Below, in pieces: positions 1-7,507 of a DNA stretch of 32,177 nucleotides. Made by a program: the position numbers and the translations under genes. The notes beneath the pieces are model-generated. The model made no database searches. It worked only from the letters and a program-made list of their open reading frames with translations, and was not told the DNA's origin. Origin of the DNA: Betaproteobacteria bacterium (lineage in GTDB: Bacteria > Pseudomonadota > Gammaproteobacteria > Burkholderiales > SG8-41); contig CANIID010000019.1 in NCBI GenBank assembly GCA_947467315.1, positions 1-32,177 of the forward strand. The letters run 5' to 3'. Each line of letters begins with the position of its first letter. The first letter of the stretch is position 1.

Positions 1-1308
1 GCCGTGCTGCAAACCGCGCGCCAACGCGTGCTCGACACCATCGGCTGCCTGGTCGCCGGCTACGACGCCGAAATGTCCGCGCCGATACGCGACTACGTGC
101 TGGCGCAGGGCGGCAAGGCCGAAGCCACGCTGCTGCCCGGCGGCGAAAAAACCACTGCCGCGCTGGCGGGGCTGGCGCACGCCACCTACATTTTCGGTCT
201 GGAATTGTCCGATGCCGCGCCGCGTGGCACCGTGCATCCGGGCTGCGAAATTGTCTCCATCGCGCTGGCTGCCGCCGAACGCGCGGGGCTGGGCGGCGCT
301 GCGATACTGCCTGCGGTAGTCGCGGGTTACGAAACCGAGATTCGTTTCGGTCGCGCGCTGCATCCGCAAGCGTTTTACAAAGGCTGGTCCACCATCGGCC
401 TGCTCGGCGCCATCGGCCCGGCGGTGACGGCCGCGCATTTGCTCGGCGCGGATGAAACGCGCATGGCGAATACCATCGGCACCGTGATGAGCTTGCTGCC
501 GGCTTCCACCGGGCGCGTGAGTCAAGGCGGCAGCGTGAAATGGCTGGTGGGCGGCCACGCCTGCACCACCGGCTTGTTCGCCGCCGACATGGCCGCGCGC
601 GGCGCCGAAGGCAACCCCGACGCCTTGAACATCTGGCTGCCGGTGATTGCCGAGGAAAACCATCCCGAGCGCCTCACCGAAGGCATCGCCGATGACGGCA
701 GCTACACGCAGTGGGAGCTGTTGAGCGGCGTCGTCACCAAATACTACGGCACCGTGGGCCCGTTTGCCTCGCCGCTGGAAGCATTGTTTCGCTTGATCGC
801 GGAGCACCACATTCGCGGTGTAGACGTCGAAGAAGTACACGTCGATTGCCCGCGCCGCACCGCGATCTTCAACAAACCGCATCCCGAATCCGATCACACC
901 GCGCGCGCCAGCCTGCCGTACTGCATAGCCGTCGCGTTGCACACCGGCGACGCCGCGCAGTTGCTGGGGCCGGCCTACAAGCCCGAACGCCTGCGCGATC
1001 CGGCAGTGTGGGCGCTGGCCGAGCGCGTGCGCATCACGCAGAACGACAGCTACGAAGCGCAGTACCCCGCGAAGAGCCTCGCGCGCGTCACCGTGACCCT
1101 GCGCAACGGTGCAACGCACAGCCTTGAAGTCGATCGCAGCGAAATCAAACGCTATCTCACGCCCTCGGACGCCGATATCGAAGCCAAATTCCGTCTGATC
1201 GCCACCCCCGTGCTGGGACAGAAAAAAACCGACACCGTGGTATCGCTGGTGTGGCGCTTGGAAACGCTGCCGGATTTGGGGGAATTGCTGCGGGCTTTGC
1301 AGCCGTAG
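1..1308 (+). CDS. MmgE/PrpD family protein (5' end cut by window edge)
   Basis: The reading frame is open from the first base, and the first visible residues (AVLQTARQRVLDTIGCLVAGY) match the interior of the family's N-terminal helical domain, so the true start lies upstream. Family landmarks include the GCEIVSIALAAAE segment, the GYETEIRFG segment and the FYKGWSTIG segment. The family includes 2-methylcitrate dehydratase (PrpD) and cis-aconitate decarboxylase, but most members have unknown substrates. No prp genes are visible here, so a methylcitrate-cycle role is not supported. About 435 residues are present, near full length. I see no terminator after the stop; an AT-rich repeat lies 37 bases downstream. 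Confidence 0.85.
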   Translation, partial: AVLQTARQRVLDTIGCLVAGYDAEMSAPIRDYVLAQGGKAEATLLPGGEKTTAALAGLAHATYIFGLELSDAAPRGTVHPGCEIVSIALAAAERAGLGGAAILPAVVAGYETEIRFGRALHPQAFYKGWSTIGLLGAIGPAVTAAHLLGADETRMANTIGTVMSLLPASTGRVSQGGSVKWLVGGHACTTGLFAADMAARGAEGNPDALNIWLPVIAEENHPERLTEGIADDGSYTQWELLSGVVTKYYGTVGPFASPLEALFRLIAEHHIRGVDVEEVHVDCPRRTAIFNKPHPESDHTARASLPYCIAVALHTGDAAQLLGPAYKPERLRDPAVWALAERVRITQNDSYEAQYPAKSLARVTVTLRNGATHSLEVDRSEIKRYLTPSDADIEAKFRLIATPVLGQKKTDTVVSLVWRLETLPDLGELLRALQP

Positions 1309-1344
1309 CTTTTTCCGCTGTTGCGATGATTAAATAATCGTTTT

Positions 1345-1358
1345 AAAACATATAGTTA
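1345..1358 (+). repeat. AT-rich dispersed word, copy A
   Basis: The sequence is AAAACATATAGTTA, one mismatch from the consensus AAAACAAATAGTTA. It lies in sense orientation downstream of the MmgE/PrpD-like gene. The 21 bases 1340-1360 match the reverse complement of 18468-18488 at 20 of 21 positions. Confidence 0.6.
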
Positions 1359-1380
1359 ATATTGATTAACCAAGGCGATA

Positions 1381-1418
1381 TTGACAGAGAAACACCGGCG
1401 TATATACTCTACGTATAT
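1381..1418 (+). promoter_or_regulatory. vapBC promoter with overlapping palindromic operator
   Basis: A -35 box TTGACA (1381-1386) and a -10 box TATACT (1403-1408) are separated by 16 bases. A perfect inverted repeat, ATATAC (1402-1407) and GTATAT (1413-1418) with a 5-base spacer, covers the -10 box. VapB antitoxins of the AbrB-like fold commonly repress their own operon by binding such palindromes, so this is a probable autoregulatory operator. A GAGGG ribosome site (1427-1431) follows, 9 bases before the vapB GTG. Confidence 0.7.
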
Positions 1419-1440
1419 CTTTTTGTGAGGGCGTTTACCA

Positions 1441-1671
1441 GTGGCCTATGCGCGTGTTTTTCAGTCGGGAAACAGCCAAGCCGTGCGGCTGCCCAAAGCG
1501 TTTCGGCTGAATGCCGATCGCGTGGAAATTTTTCGCCGTGGCGACGAAATTGTGCTGCGCGAGCAACCCGTGAATGCCGCCGCGATTTTTGATTTGCTCG
1601 CGGAGCTACCGGCTGATTTCATGGCAGACGGACGCGACGAAACGCCGCCGCAATCGCGCGAAAGTTTCTGA
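1441..1671 (+). CDS. vapB: VapB-type antitoxin (AbrB/SpoVT-like DNA-binding fold)
   Basis: This 76-residue protein begins at GTG 1441. The N-terminal half (VFQSGNSQAVRLPKAFRL, then VEIFRRGDEIVLRE) is the swapped-hairpin AbrB-like DNA-binding domain of VapB antitoxins. The C-terminal third (FDLLAELPADFMADGRDE) is the acidic tail expected to thread into the toxin's active site. The start is supported by the conserved beginning of the domain and by GAGGG 9 bases upstream. The stop codon overlaps the toxin start by one base (TGATG), so the two are translationally coupled. Regulation is probably by autorepression through the palindrome at 1402-1418. Confidence 0.88.
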   Translation: MAYARVFQSGNSQAVRLPKAFRLNADRVEIFRRGDEIVLREQPVNAAAIFDLLAELPADFMADGRDETPPQSRESF

Positions 1672-2081
1672 TGGCAGTGCGGTACCTGCTCGACACCCAT
1701 ATTTGCATTTACATCGCCAAGCACAATCCGCCCGTAGTGCGCGAGCGCTTCGCGCGCCACTCAGCCGCGGAGTTGGTGATGTCGGTGATTACCTTGGGTG
1801 AACTGCGATTCGGCGCGGAGAAAAGTCAGTCACGCGAACGCGCGCTGAATGCCATCCACGCGCTTGAAGCTCTGATGCAGGTGGCGCCGCTGCCGGCGTT
1901 AGCGGGCGAACACTACGGCCAGATTCGTGCCGGCTTGCAAGCACAAGGCCAACCCATAGGCAACAACGACCTGTGGCTCGCCGCGCATGCCCGGACAGAA
2001 GGCTGGATACTGGTCACCAACAACGAACGTGAATTCGCACGTGTTGAGGGATTGCAGATGGAGAATTGGGTGACGGCGTAG
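1671..2081 (+). CDS. vapC: VapC-type PIN-domain ribonuclease toxin
   Basis: This 136-residue PIN-domain protein is the toxin partner of the preceding antitoxin. Acidic residues of a PIN active site are visible at D8 (LLDTHICIY), E44 (LGELRFG) and D100 (NNDLWLAAH), followed by the LVTNNEREFARVEGL segment near the C-terminus. Known VapC toxins cleave tRNA or rRNA in a Mg-dependent way and are held inactive by VapB. The exact RNA target cannot be read from sequence. All catalytic acids are present, so the toxin looks intact. A CAT-anticodon tRNA lies about 200 bases downstream; this is proximity only, although some VapC toxins target initiator tRNA. Confidence 0.9.
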   Translation: MAVRYLLDTHICIYIAKHNPPVVRERFARHSAAELVMSVITLGELRFGAEKSQSRERALNAIHALEALMQVAPLPALAGEHYGQIRAGLQAQGQPIGNNDLWLAAHARTEGWILVTNNEREFARVEGLQMENWVTA

Positions 2082-2244
2082 TTTGGCGTTAGAAGAAGGC
2101 GCGAGGCTTGCGACGCACGCCCCGCGCCTCGTTACGCATCTCTGTGCCCGGTAAAGCAGATGCGCTCGTGTCGAACGCTCTCCGCCGTAATTCCATAACC
2201 CGTTAATTCTAAAACCATTTTTTACGCGGTTGCCCTGCGACTGA

Positions 2245-2273
2245 TTGACAAGGCGCGGCGAAATCCGGACAAT
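2245..2273 (+). promoter_or_regulatory. Probable tRNA promoter
   Basis: TTGACA (2245-2250) is followed after 17 bases by GACAAT (2268-2273), a 4-of-6 match to the -10 consensus. The tRNA begins 12 bases further on, as expected for a stable-RNA promoter. The rest of 2082-2285 holds no gene I can support; a 6-base GC-rich inverted repeat (2102-2107 and 2126-2131) lacks a T-run. Confidence 0.5.
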
Positions 2274-2285
2274 CGCGCCCTCTTT

Positions 2286-2362
2286 GGTGATATAGCTCAG
2301 GTGGTTAGAGCGCAGCACTCATAACGCTGAGGTCGGTGGTTCAAATCCACCTATCACCACCA
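2286..2362 (+). tRNA. tRNA with CAT anticodon (probably elongator Met; Ile2 not excluded)
   Basis: A complete cloverleaf can be drawn. The acceptor stem pairs GGTGATA (2286-2292) with TATCACC (2352-2358), followed by A and an encoded CCA (2360-2362). The D-arm contains TAGCTCAGGTGGTTAGAGC. The anticodon CAT is at 2320-2322 in loop CTCATAA, and the T-arm is GGTGGTTCAAATCCACC. The first acceptor pair is G-C, so it is not a typical bacterial initiator. CAT is shared by elongator tRNA-Met and lysidine-modified tRNA-Ile2. The loop-proximal anticodon-stem pair is an A-C mismatch (2317 and 2325). Confidence 0.92.
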
Positions 2363-2403
2363 CCCAACAATCCGGCGCAATCCAGCACTATCCAGCGGCA
2401 TCC

Positions 2404-2430
2404 AAAAACCGGCGTAACTGCCGGTTTTTT
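2404..2430 (+). terminator. Intrinsic terminator after the tRNA
   Basis: ACCGGC (2408-2413) pairs with GCCGGT (2420-2425) around the loop GTAACT, with A's before the stem and six T's (2425-2430) after it. It would end the tRNA transcript. No gene is seen from here to 2554. Confidence 0.85.
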
Positions 2431-2554
2431 ATTGCCATTCTGGGTCGCGAGGGGATAGGGATGTCCCACCGCGCACGAGCGCCGCGCTACTGGAGGGGCG
2501 GTGCGGGGCACCTAAATGCAGCGTGCGGGTACTGGGGGTTCGTATCGTTCCGGC

Positions 2555-3235
2555 TCAATCCGCAACCACTTCGACGCCGGTGCCGGGAATAAACGGTGAA
2601 CCGGGTATGACTTGTTCGTTCACGTTCCACGACATCGTAATGCGTGGCCGTACGCCATGGTAAGGGTTGACGCCGTGCACCACCTCGCCTGGAAACATGA
2701 CTAGGCTGCCGGGCGTGGTGTCGCAAAGTATCGAGTTGGTGACGCAGCCGTCGCCGAGGGGGCAGCAGCGCGGGAATCGCGGATCGCGAATGGCAAATTG
2801 CCCTGACTCCGGGTCTGCGGGGTCAACATCGCCGGAATCGAGAAAGTACACGAAGCTCGCGGTCGCGCGGATATGACTGTGCGACATGCAGTAGTCGCCG
2901 TTGCGGTACACATTGGCCCACGCATGGTCGGCAACGGCGTTGGAAGATTTGATCGCGCGCCGGAAAAACTCAAGCACCCGTTCGTGCAACAGGGTTGCTT
3001 CCGGGCAACCCCAACGTTCGGGGTGATGCACCTTGGTGCCGCAGGCGGAACGCCCGTGGCGCTTGGTATCCAAACGCTTTTCTACCCGGTCCAAAATCAC
3101 TTGCTTCAGGCGCGGGTGGTAAAGATCGATGTCGGTGAATCGCGTGGAATGCAAAACGCCGTCGAGGGTATCGAACTTTTGTCCTTCCGGCCAAACGGGA
3201 ACGGCCCGGTCGCCGATCTGCACCACGCGAGTCAT
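2555..3235 (-). CDS. Putative 2OG-Fe(II) oxygenase (PF13759-like)
   Basis: This is a cytoplasmic protein of about 226 residues counted from ATG 3235. Its C-terminal half carries a double-stranded beta-helix signature: WANVYRNGDYCMSHSH (H119 and H121), a central GQFAIRDPR segment, TPGSLVMFPGEVVHGV (H187) and RPRITMSWNVN (R198). This order fits the putative 2OG-Fe(II) oxygenase family, with the histidines as iron ligands and the Arg contacting 2-oxoglutarate; these roles are inferred. The substrate is unknown. The frame continues upstream to 3499, but residues before MTRVV lack recognisable family sequence, and the longest version would overlap the divergent hydroxylase start. An intermediate start at 3349 is possible. 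Neither has a good ribosome site. Confidence 0.75.
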   Translation of the reverse strand: MTRVVQIGDRAVPVWPEGQKFDTLDGVLHSTRFTDIDLYHPRLKQVILDRVEKRLDTKRHGRSACGTKVHHPERWGCPEATLLHERVLEFFRRAIKSSNAVADHAWANVYRNGDYCMSHSHIRATASFVYFLDSGDVDPADPESGQFAIRDPRFPRCCPLGDGCVTNSILCDTTPGSLVMFPGEVVHGVNPYHGVRPRITMSWNVNEQVIPGSPFIPGTGVEVVAD

Positions 3236-3470
3236 GGTGTTCTTGCGTGCTGCGATGTTTCCATGCGGCGCGGGGCAGTTGGGATTTTCAAACGTGCTTT
3301 TTTCATAGCGCGTAATGTATTCCCGGCTCGGCAGGCGGTCAACCGGCATCGCCGGATCGGCAAATACACGCCGTGTCGTGTCGCGTCGTTGACTGCATGC
3401 GACGCGGCGGATACATTGGGCTAATGAAAATAGAGCGTTTGAAATCGGTGATTTCCGTGCGGTATTTCCC

Positions 3471-4637
3471 ATGACTGAATCCTGCGATATCGCCATCATT
3501 GGCGCGGGCTTGGTGGGCGCGAGTCTCGCGGCTGCGTTGGCGCCGTCGGGCTTAAGCGTGGCGCTGGTGGAGCCGCGCGCGCCGGCCGTGCCGGGTGACG
3601 CCTGGGATAGCCGAATCTACGCGGTCAGTCCGGGATCGGCGGCGTTTCTTGCGGACGTGGGCGCGTGGCAGGGGGTTGATGCGCACCGCACCGAGCGCGT
3701 GGAAACCATGCGTATTTTTGGCGACGAACCCTCGGCGCAATTGCAATTCAGCGCGTACGAGGCGGGCCTGCGTGAGCTGGCCTTTATCGCGGAAGGGGGA
3801 CGCTTGCAATCGGCGTTGTGGCAATGCGTGTCGCTTGCGCCGCACGTGCGGATTTTTTGTCCGGCGAAATGCGAGGCGTTGTTGCAACACACCGACTATG
3901 CGGAAGTGGTTCTCGACGGTGGCACTACGCTGCGCGCGAAGCTGGTGGTGGGCGCGGACGGCGCGCAGTCGTGGGTACGCGAGCAGGCGGGCATCAAAGT
4001 GATCGCGCATGATTACGCGCAAAGCGCGGTGGTGGCGAATTTTGCCTGCGGGCTGCCGCATCAGGGTACGGCGTATCAATGGTTCCGGCCCGATGGCGTG
4101 CTGGCGCTGCTGCCGTTGCCTAGCAACCGTGTTTCAATGGTGTGGTCCACTTCTGAAACGCAGGCGCAGGAACTCCTCGCCCTGGATACGGTGGCGTTGG
4201 CGCAGCGCGTGAGCGTAGCGAGCGATGGCGTGGTGGGTGCGCTCAATGTGATCACGCCTGCGGCTGCGTTCCCGTTACGATTGCAACGGGTTGGGGAATT
4301 CGTCAAACCGCGCCTTGCGCTGGTGGGGGACGCTGCGCATAATGTGCACCCGCTGGCAGGTCAGGGCGTTAATCTGGGTTTCCGCGACGCGCGCGAGTTG
4401 GCGGCGGTGCTGTGTGATCGGGGTGCGCAGTCTGACTGCGGCGATTACGCGCTGCTCAGGCGTTACGAGCGCGCGCGCAAAGAGGATGTGCTCAGCATGC
4501 AGCTTGCGACCGACGGCTTGCAGAAACTATTCGCGTCAAATGCGGTCTGGTTGTCACGGGCGCGCAATTTGGGCATGCGGGTGGTGGCCAGTCAGCCGTT
4601 TATCAAGAATTTGCTGGTGAAACACGCGGCGGCGTGA
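3471..4637 (+). CDS. UbiH/UbiF/VisC/COQ6 family FAD-dependent hydroxylase
   Basis: This 388-residue flavoprotein monooxygenase probably hydroxylates the aromatic ring of a ubiquinone precursor. The N-terminal dinucleotide-binding motif IIGAGLVGASLAAAL is at about residues 9-23. The internal family motif GADGAQSWVRE is near 161-171, and the second FAD motif LVGDAAHNVHPLAGQGVNLG starts near 284. The last motif is diagnostic of the ubiquinone hydroxylase group. Which ring position it modifies (C1, C5 or C6) cannot be decided from sequence. dsbC follows 41 bases downstream on the same strand. A second ubiquinone-ring hydroxylase, Coq7, is encoded at 16634-17260. Confidence 0.9.
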   Translation: MTESCDIAIIGAGLVGASLAAALAPSGLSVALVEPRAPAVPGDAWDSRIYAVSPGSAAFLADVGAWQGVDAHRTERVETMRIFGDEPSAQLQFSAYEAGLRELAFIAEGGRLQSALWQCVSLAPHVRIFCPAKCEALLQHTDYAEVVLDGGTTLRAKLVVGADGAQSWVREQAGIKVIAHDYAQSAVVANFACGLPHQGTAYQWFRPDGVLALLPLPSNRVSMVWSTSETQAQELLALDTVALAQRVSVASDGVVGALNVITPAAAFPLRLQRVGEFVKPRLALVGDAAHNVHPLAGQGVNLGFRDARELAAVLCDRGAQSDCGDYALLRRYERARKEDVLSMQLATDGLQKLFASNAVWLSRARNLGMRVVASQPFIKNLLVKHAAA

Positions 4638-4678
4638 GTTTAGTGAGCGTACACGGTGCATTTAACTAGGGTAGGCAT

Positions 4679-5404
4679 ATGATGAAAAGAATGGTTTTTC
4701 TGCTGTTGGCGGCCTTGGTGACATCGGCGCTGATGTCTTTGGGCGTGCGCGCACAAGGCGCGGATGAAGCCAAACTGCGGCAGGTGCTGCAAGTTAAATT
4801 TCCGAAGGCCGTGGTGGAATCCATCACGAAGATGCCGTTTGGCGGATTGTATGAAGTGGTGCTCGGCGGCGAGATCGTCTATGCAGACGCCAAGGCCGAG
4901 TACATGATGGGCGGCTCGCTCTACGACCTACGTGGCACGGATATGCGTAATGTCACACAGGAAACCTCTCAACGCCTCGCCTCCAAGGCATTGACGACCT
5001 CGCACGATTCGGCGATCAAGATGGTGCGTGGCAACGGCAAGCGCGTGATCTACACCTTTGAAGACCCCAACTGCGGTTACTGCCGCGAGCTCTACAAAGA
5101 GTTGGGCAAGATGAACGACATCACGGTCTACACGTTTCTGCTGCCCATTTTGTCGCCGGATTCGAAAGAAAAATCCATGGCGGTGTGGTGCGCGAAAGAT
5201 CGTGCCAAGGCGTGGGATCAGTTGATGACCAAAACCGCGCTCACCGAAACCTCCAAGCCCTGCGATACGCCGCTGGAGAAAAACGCGCTGTTGGCGCAGC
5301 GTTTTAGTATACGCGGCACGCCGGCGATTTTTCTCGCCAGCGGCCAGCAACTCGGCGGCTACGTGCCCGCCGCGCAGATCGAGCAGGCGCTCGCCAAGAA
5401 ATAG
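4679..5404 (+). CDS. dsbC: DsbC thiol:disulfide isomerase
   Basis: This 241-residue periplasmic protein rearranges wrong disulfide bonds in exported proteins. It begins with a signal peptide (MMKRMVFLLLAALVTSALMS, probably cut after VRA near residue 25). An N-terminal dimerisation domain with GGLYEVVLGGEIVYAD follows, then a thioredoxin-fold domain. The active site is CGYC at 132-135 (EDPNCGYCREL), the cis-proline is in RGTPAIF near residue 215, and a second cysteine pair lies at C171 and C195. The last two match the structural disulfide position of the family. The membrane partner DsbD is not in the window. ATG 4682 is an equally possible start. Confidence 0.93.
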   Translation: MMKRMVFLLLAALVTSALMSLGVRAQGADEAKLRQVLQVKFPKAVVESITKMPFGGLYEVVLGGEIVYADAKAEYMMGGSLYDLRGTDMRNVTQETSQRLASKALTTSHDSAIKMVRGNGKRVIYTFEDPNCGYCRELYKELGKMNDITVYTFLLPILSPDSKEKSMAVWCAKDRAKAWDQLMTKTALTETSKPCDTPLEKNALLAQRFSIRGTPAIFLASGQQLGGYVPAAQIEQALAKK

Positions 5405-5410
5405 GCCTGC

Positions 5411-6040
5411 GTGCGTATGGTTGATCCCGGTCGCGCGCAGCGGCGTTTCGCAATGGCGCTGGGCGCTTCGCTGGCGCTGCATGCGTGGCTGATGCACAGC
5501 CCCTATGGCAAAGGTGCGGCCCGCGACAACATTACGGTCGCGGCGCAGTTGTTGCCGGCGGCTACAGAAACAAAAATCGAAACACCGGCAGCGCTGCTAA
5601 CGCCGGTCCCGTACGTCACGGAAGCCACGGCATCAAAGCGATCAACCGCCCAGGCCACGCCTGCGGCCACGACTGCGGTACTGCCGGTGACGACCGCAAC
5701 GACCGTGCTGACGCAGCCCGCCGACCCCAATTACTATGCCGTGGGCGATCTTGATGTATTTCCCAAGGCGCTGGTGAAGCCAGATTTGAGCGCGGCGCTG
5801 GCGGCAAACCAGGGACCCACCGCCGGTAAAGTGCGCGCCACGCTGCTGATCGACGAGGCGGGTGTGGTCAATGCCGTGCGCAACGTGGAGGCGTCCGCCA
5901 GTGACATCGAATCGGTTACTCGCGAATTGCTGTTGCGTACCCGCTTCACGCCGGCGCGCAATAAAGAAGGCCGCATCGTCAAGGCGCAGGTGCTGGTGGC
6001 GCTGGATTACGACACGCGAGGGGCGGTCGCATCGCGTTGA
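5411..6040 (+). CDS. TonB C-terminal-domain protein
   Basis: This 209-residue protein begins at GTG 5411, six bases after dsbC, so the two are probably co-transcribed. It has an N-terminal hydrophobic stretch (ALGASLALHAWLM), then a low-complexity Thr/Ala/Pro-rich linker to about residue 95. A TonB-like C-terminal module follows (VRATLLIDEAGVVNAV ... TRFTPARNKEGRIVKAQVLV). The arrangement of membrane anchor, periplasm-spanning linker and receptor-contacting domain suggests an energy transducer. No exbB, exbD or TonB-dependent receptor is nearby, and the linker lacks the Pro-Glu/Pro-Lys repeats of classical TonB, so a structural envelope role is also possible. Confidence 0.75.
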   Translation: MRMVDPGRAQRRFAMALGASLALHAWLMHSPYGKGAARDNITVAAQLLPAATETKIETPAALLTPVPYVTEATASKRSTAQATPAATTAVLPVTTATTVLTQPADPNYYAVGDLDVFPKALVKPDLSAALAANQGPTAGKVRATLLIDEAGVVNAVRNVEASASDIESVTRELLLRTRFTPARNKEGRIVKAQVLVALDYDTRGAVASR

Positions 6041-6063
6041 AATCAGCAACCGAGGAAGTATTG

Positions 6064-6077
6064 TAACTTATTGTTTT
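6064..6077 (-). repeat. AT-rich dispersed word, copy B
   Basis: The minus-strand sequence is AAAACAATAAGTTA, two mismatches from consensus. It is in sense orientation with mltA and contains the mltA stop codon. Confidence 0.45.
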
Positions 6078-7315
6078 TGAACAATATTTTTTGGTAGTAG
6101 CACCCACATGCGCAACGCCTGCTTCATGCGTCCGGCTTCGCGCGCGGCTTCTTCGCCGCTGCCCCAGAAAAAATCCGCGCGCACCGCGCCGCGTATCGCG
6201 CCGCCGGTGTCCTGCGCCAGCATCAGGCGTTGTAACGGCTTATCGGTGTTCGGCCAGTTGGTCGCGATATGCACCGGCGCACCCAACGGCACGTAGCGCG
6301 GATCGACAGCAATACTGCGCTGCGGCGTGAGGGGCACGCCCAGCGCGCCGGGGGGTGAGTCTCCGTTGCCGGCCAGCTCGCGGAAAAAAACAAAGCGCGG
6401 ATTCTGATTCAGCAGCTCAGTGAGCTTCGCCGGATTATCGCGCGCCCACGCCTTGATGCCCTGCATCGAGGTGCGCTCCAGCGGCAGCTCGCCGCGATCG
6501 ATCAGCACGCGTCCGATGGAGCGATACGGGTGGCCGTTGTGATCGGCAAAGCCGACGCGCATGGTTGTGCCGTCGTCGAGCGTGATACGGCCCGAGCCCT
6601 GGATTTGCAGAAAAAACAGCTCAACCCCATCGTCAACCCAGGCGATTTCCCTGCCGCGCACTGGTGCTGCGCCGCTCTCGATTTGTGACCGGTTGTAGTA
6701 AGGCACCACGCGCTTGCCGTCGAGACGCGCACGCGGCGCGGTGGATTTGAGTTCGGGCGCGAGGTCGCCGAAGTCGAGTGTCAACAGATCATCCGGCACG
6801 GCATAAATCGGGAAGCGGTTGCGCGCCGACGGCTTGCGGCTGCCGCGTAGCGTGGGTTCGTAGTAACCGGTGATGAGCCCTTCGCGCGCGCCATCGTCGG
6901 CGGCGACGCGATACGGGGTAAATTGGCTTTCAAAAAAAAGTTTTGCGGCCTCGCGGCCTTTGATGGCGGGCGCCGCTTCGCAGGCGTCGCGCCACGCCGC
7001 TTGTTTGGCGAGCACGCGGCAGCTCGCCAGCAGCGCGGGCAGCGCTTCAGCGTGATTGTCTTGTTGCCAGCCGGGCAAGTCGGGCCACGCCACGGCGGTG
7101 AGCGCGCGCGTGACAACCTCTTGCGGTTCGGTTTTGATGGCGGGCGGCATGGAGGCGGGCGCCGCACTGGGCGGCGCTTTCGCGATGGCCGGGGCCGGGG
7201 GCGCTGGCTTGGCGGCGGGGGGCTTGGGCGTCTCGCAAGCGGTGGTGATAGCCATCAACCCGATTGCGACAGCCGCTTTGCCGTATTGGATTTTCCGCGC
7301 GGGATCGTTCATCAT
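6068..7315 (-). CDS. mltA: MltA membrane-bound lytic murein transglycosylase A
   Basis: This enzyme of about 415 residues cleaves peptidoglycan glycan strands to 1,6-anhydro products. The N-terminus (RKIQYGKAAVAIGLMAITTAC) is a lipoprotein-type signal with a loose lipobox ending in Cys, suggesting outer-membrane anchoring, followed by a Pro/Ala-rich linker. Catalytic-domain landmarks are GLITGYYEPTLRGSR, YNRSQIESG, FFLQIQGSGRI, RVGFADHNGHPYRSIGR and QDTGGAIRGAVRADFFWG; the last holds the conserved aspartates of the family. The frame extends to a TTG at 7336, but ATG 7315 (or 7312) begins a normal signal. anmK at 22418 recycles the anhydro-sugars this enzyme class releases. Confidence 0.92.
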   Translation of the reverse strand: MMNDPARKIQYGKAAVAIGLMAITTACETPKPPAAKPAPPAPAIAKAPPSAAPASMPPAIKTEPQEVVTRALTAVAWPDLPGWQQDNHAEALPALLASCRVLAKQAAWRDACEAAPAIKGREAAKLFFESQFTPYRVAADDGAREGLITGYYEPTLRGSRKPSARNRFPIYAVPDDLLTLDFGDLAPELKSTAPRARLDGKRVVPYYNRSQIESGAAPVRGREIAWVDDGVELFFLQIQGSGRITLDDGTTMRVGFADHNGHPYRSIGRVLIDRGELPLERTSMQGIKAWARDNPAKLTELLNQNPRFVFFRELAGNGDSPPGALGVPLTPQRSIAVDPRYVPLGAPVHIATNWPNTDKPLQRLMLAQDTGGAIRGAVRADFFWGSGEEAAREAGRMKQALRMWVLLPKNIVQKQ

Positions 7316-7343
7316 GAGGCGGAAGTATAAAGGCAATGAGGCT

Positions 7344-7478
7344 ATGGAAATTTTATCGTGGTTTTTGGTGGAAGCATTGGCCGCAACGGCGCTGATGGTG
7401 CTGGTGGTGTGGTGGACTTGGCCGCGTCGGCCGAAAGATGATCAGCACGACGCGCAGAAGAACGATCAGCAGAAATAA
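7344..7478 (+). CDS. Possible small single-span membrane protein
   Basis: This 44-codon ORF starts at ATG 7344, 28 bases from the divergent mltA start. The product has one strongly hydrophobic segment (FLVEALAATALMVLVVWWTW), then a short charged tail (PRRPKDDQHDAQKNDQQK). GAGG about 4 bases before the ATG could be a ribosome site. I recognise no family. The hydrophobic span with a positive-inside flank looks non-random, but the ORF is too short to be sure it is translated. Confidence 0.35.
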   Translation: MEILSWFLVEALAATALMVLVVWWTWPRRPKDDQHDAQKNDQQK

Positions 7479-7507
7479 GCGCGCGCCTCAGTTCGCTTTA
7501 GTTCGCC

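Noticed and set aside
3236-3499. N-terminal extension of the 2OG-Fe(II) oxygenase-like gene
   Set aside because: No family sequence is seen upstream of MTRVV, and the longest form would overlap the divergent hydroxylase start. The start at 3349 stays open.
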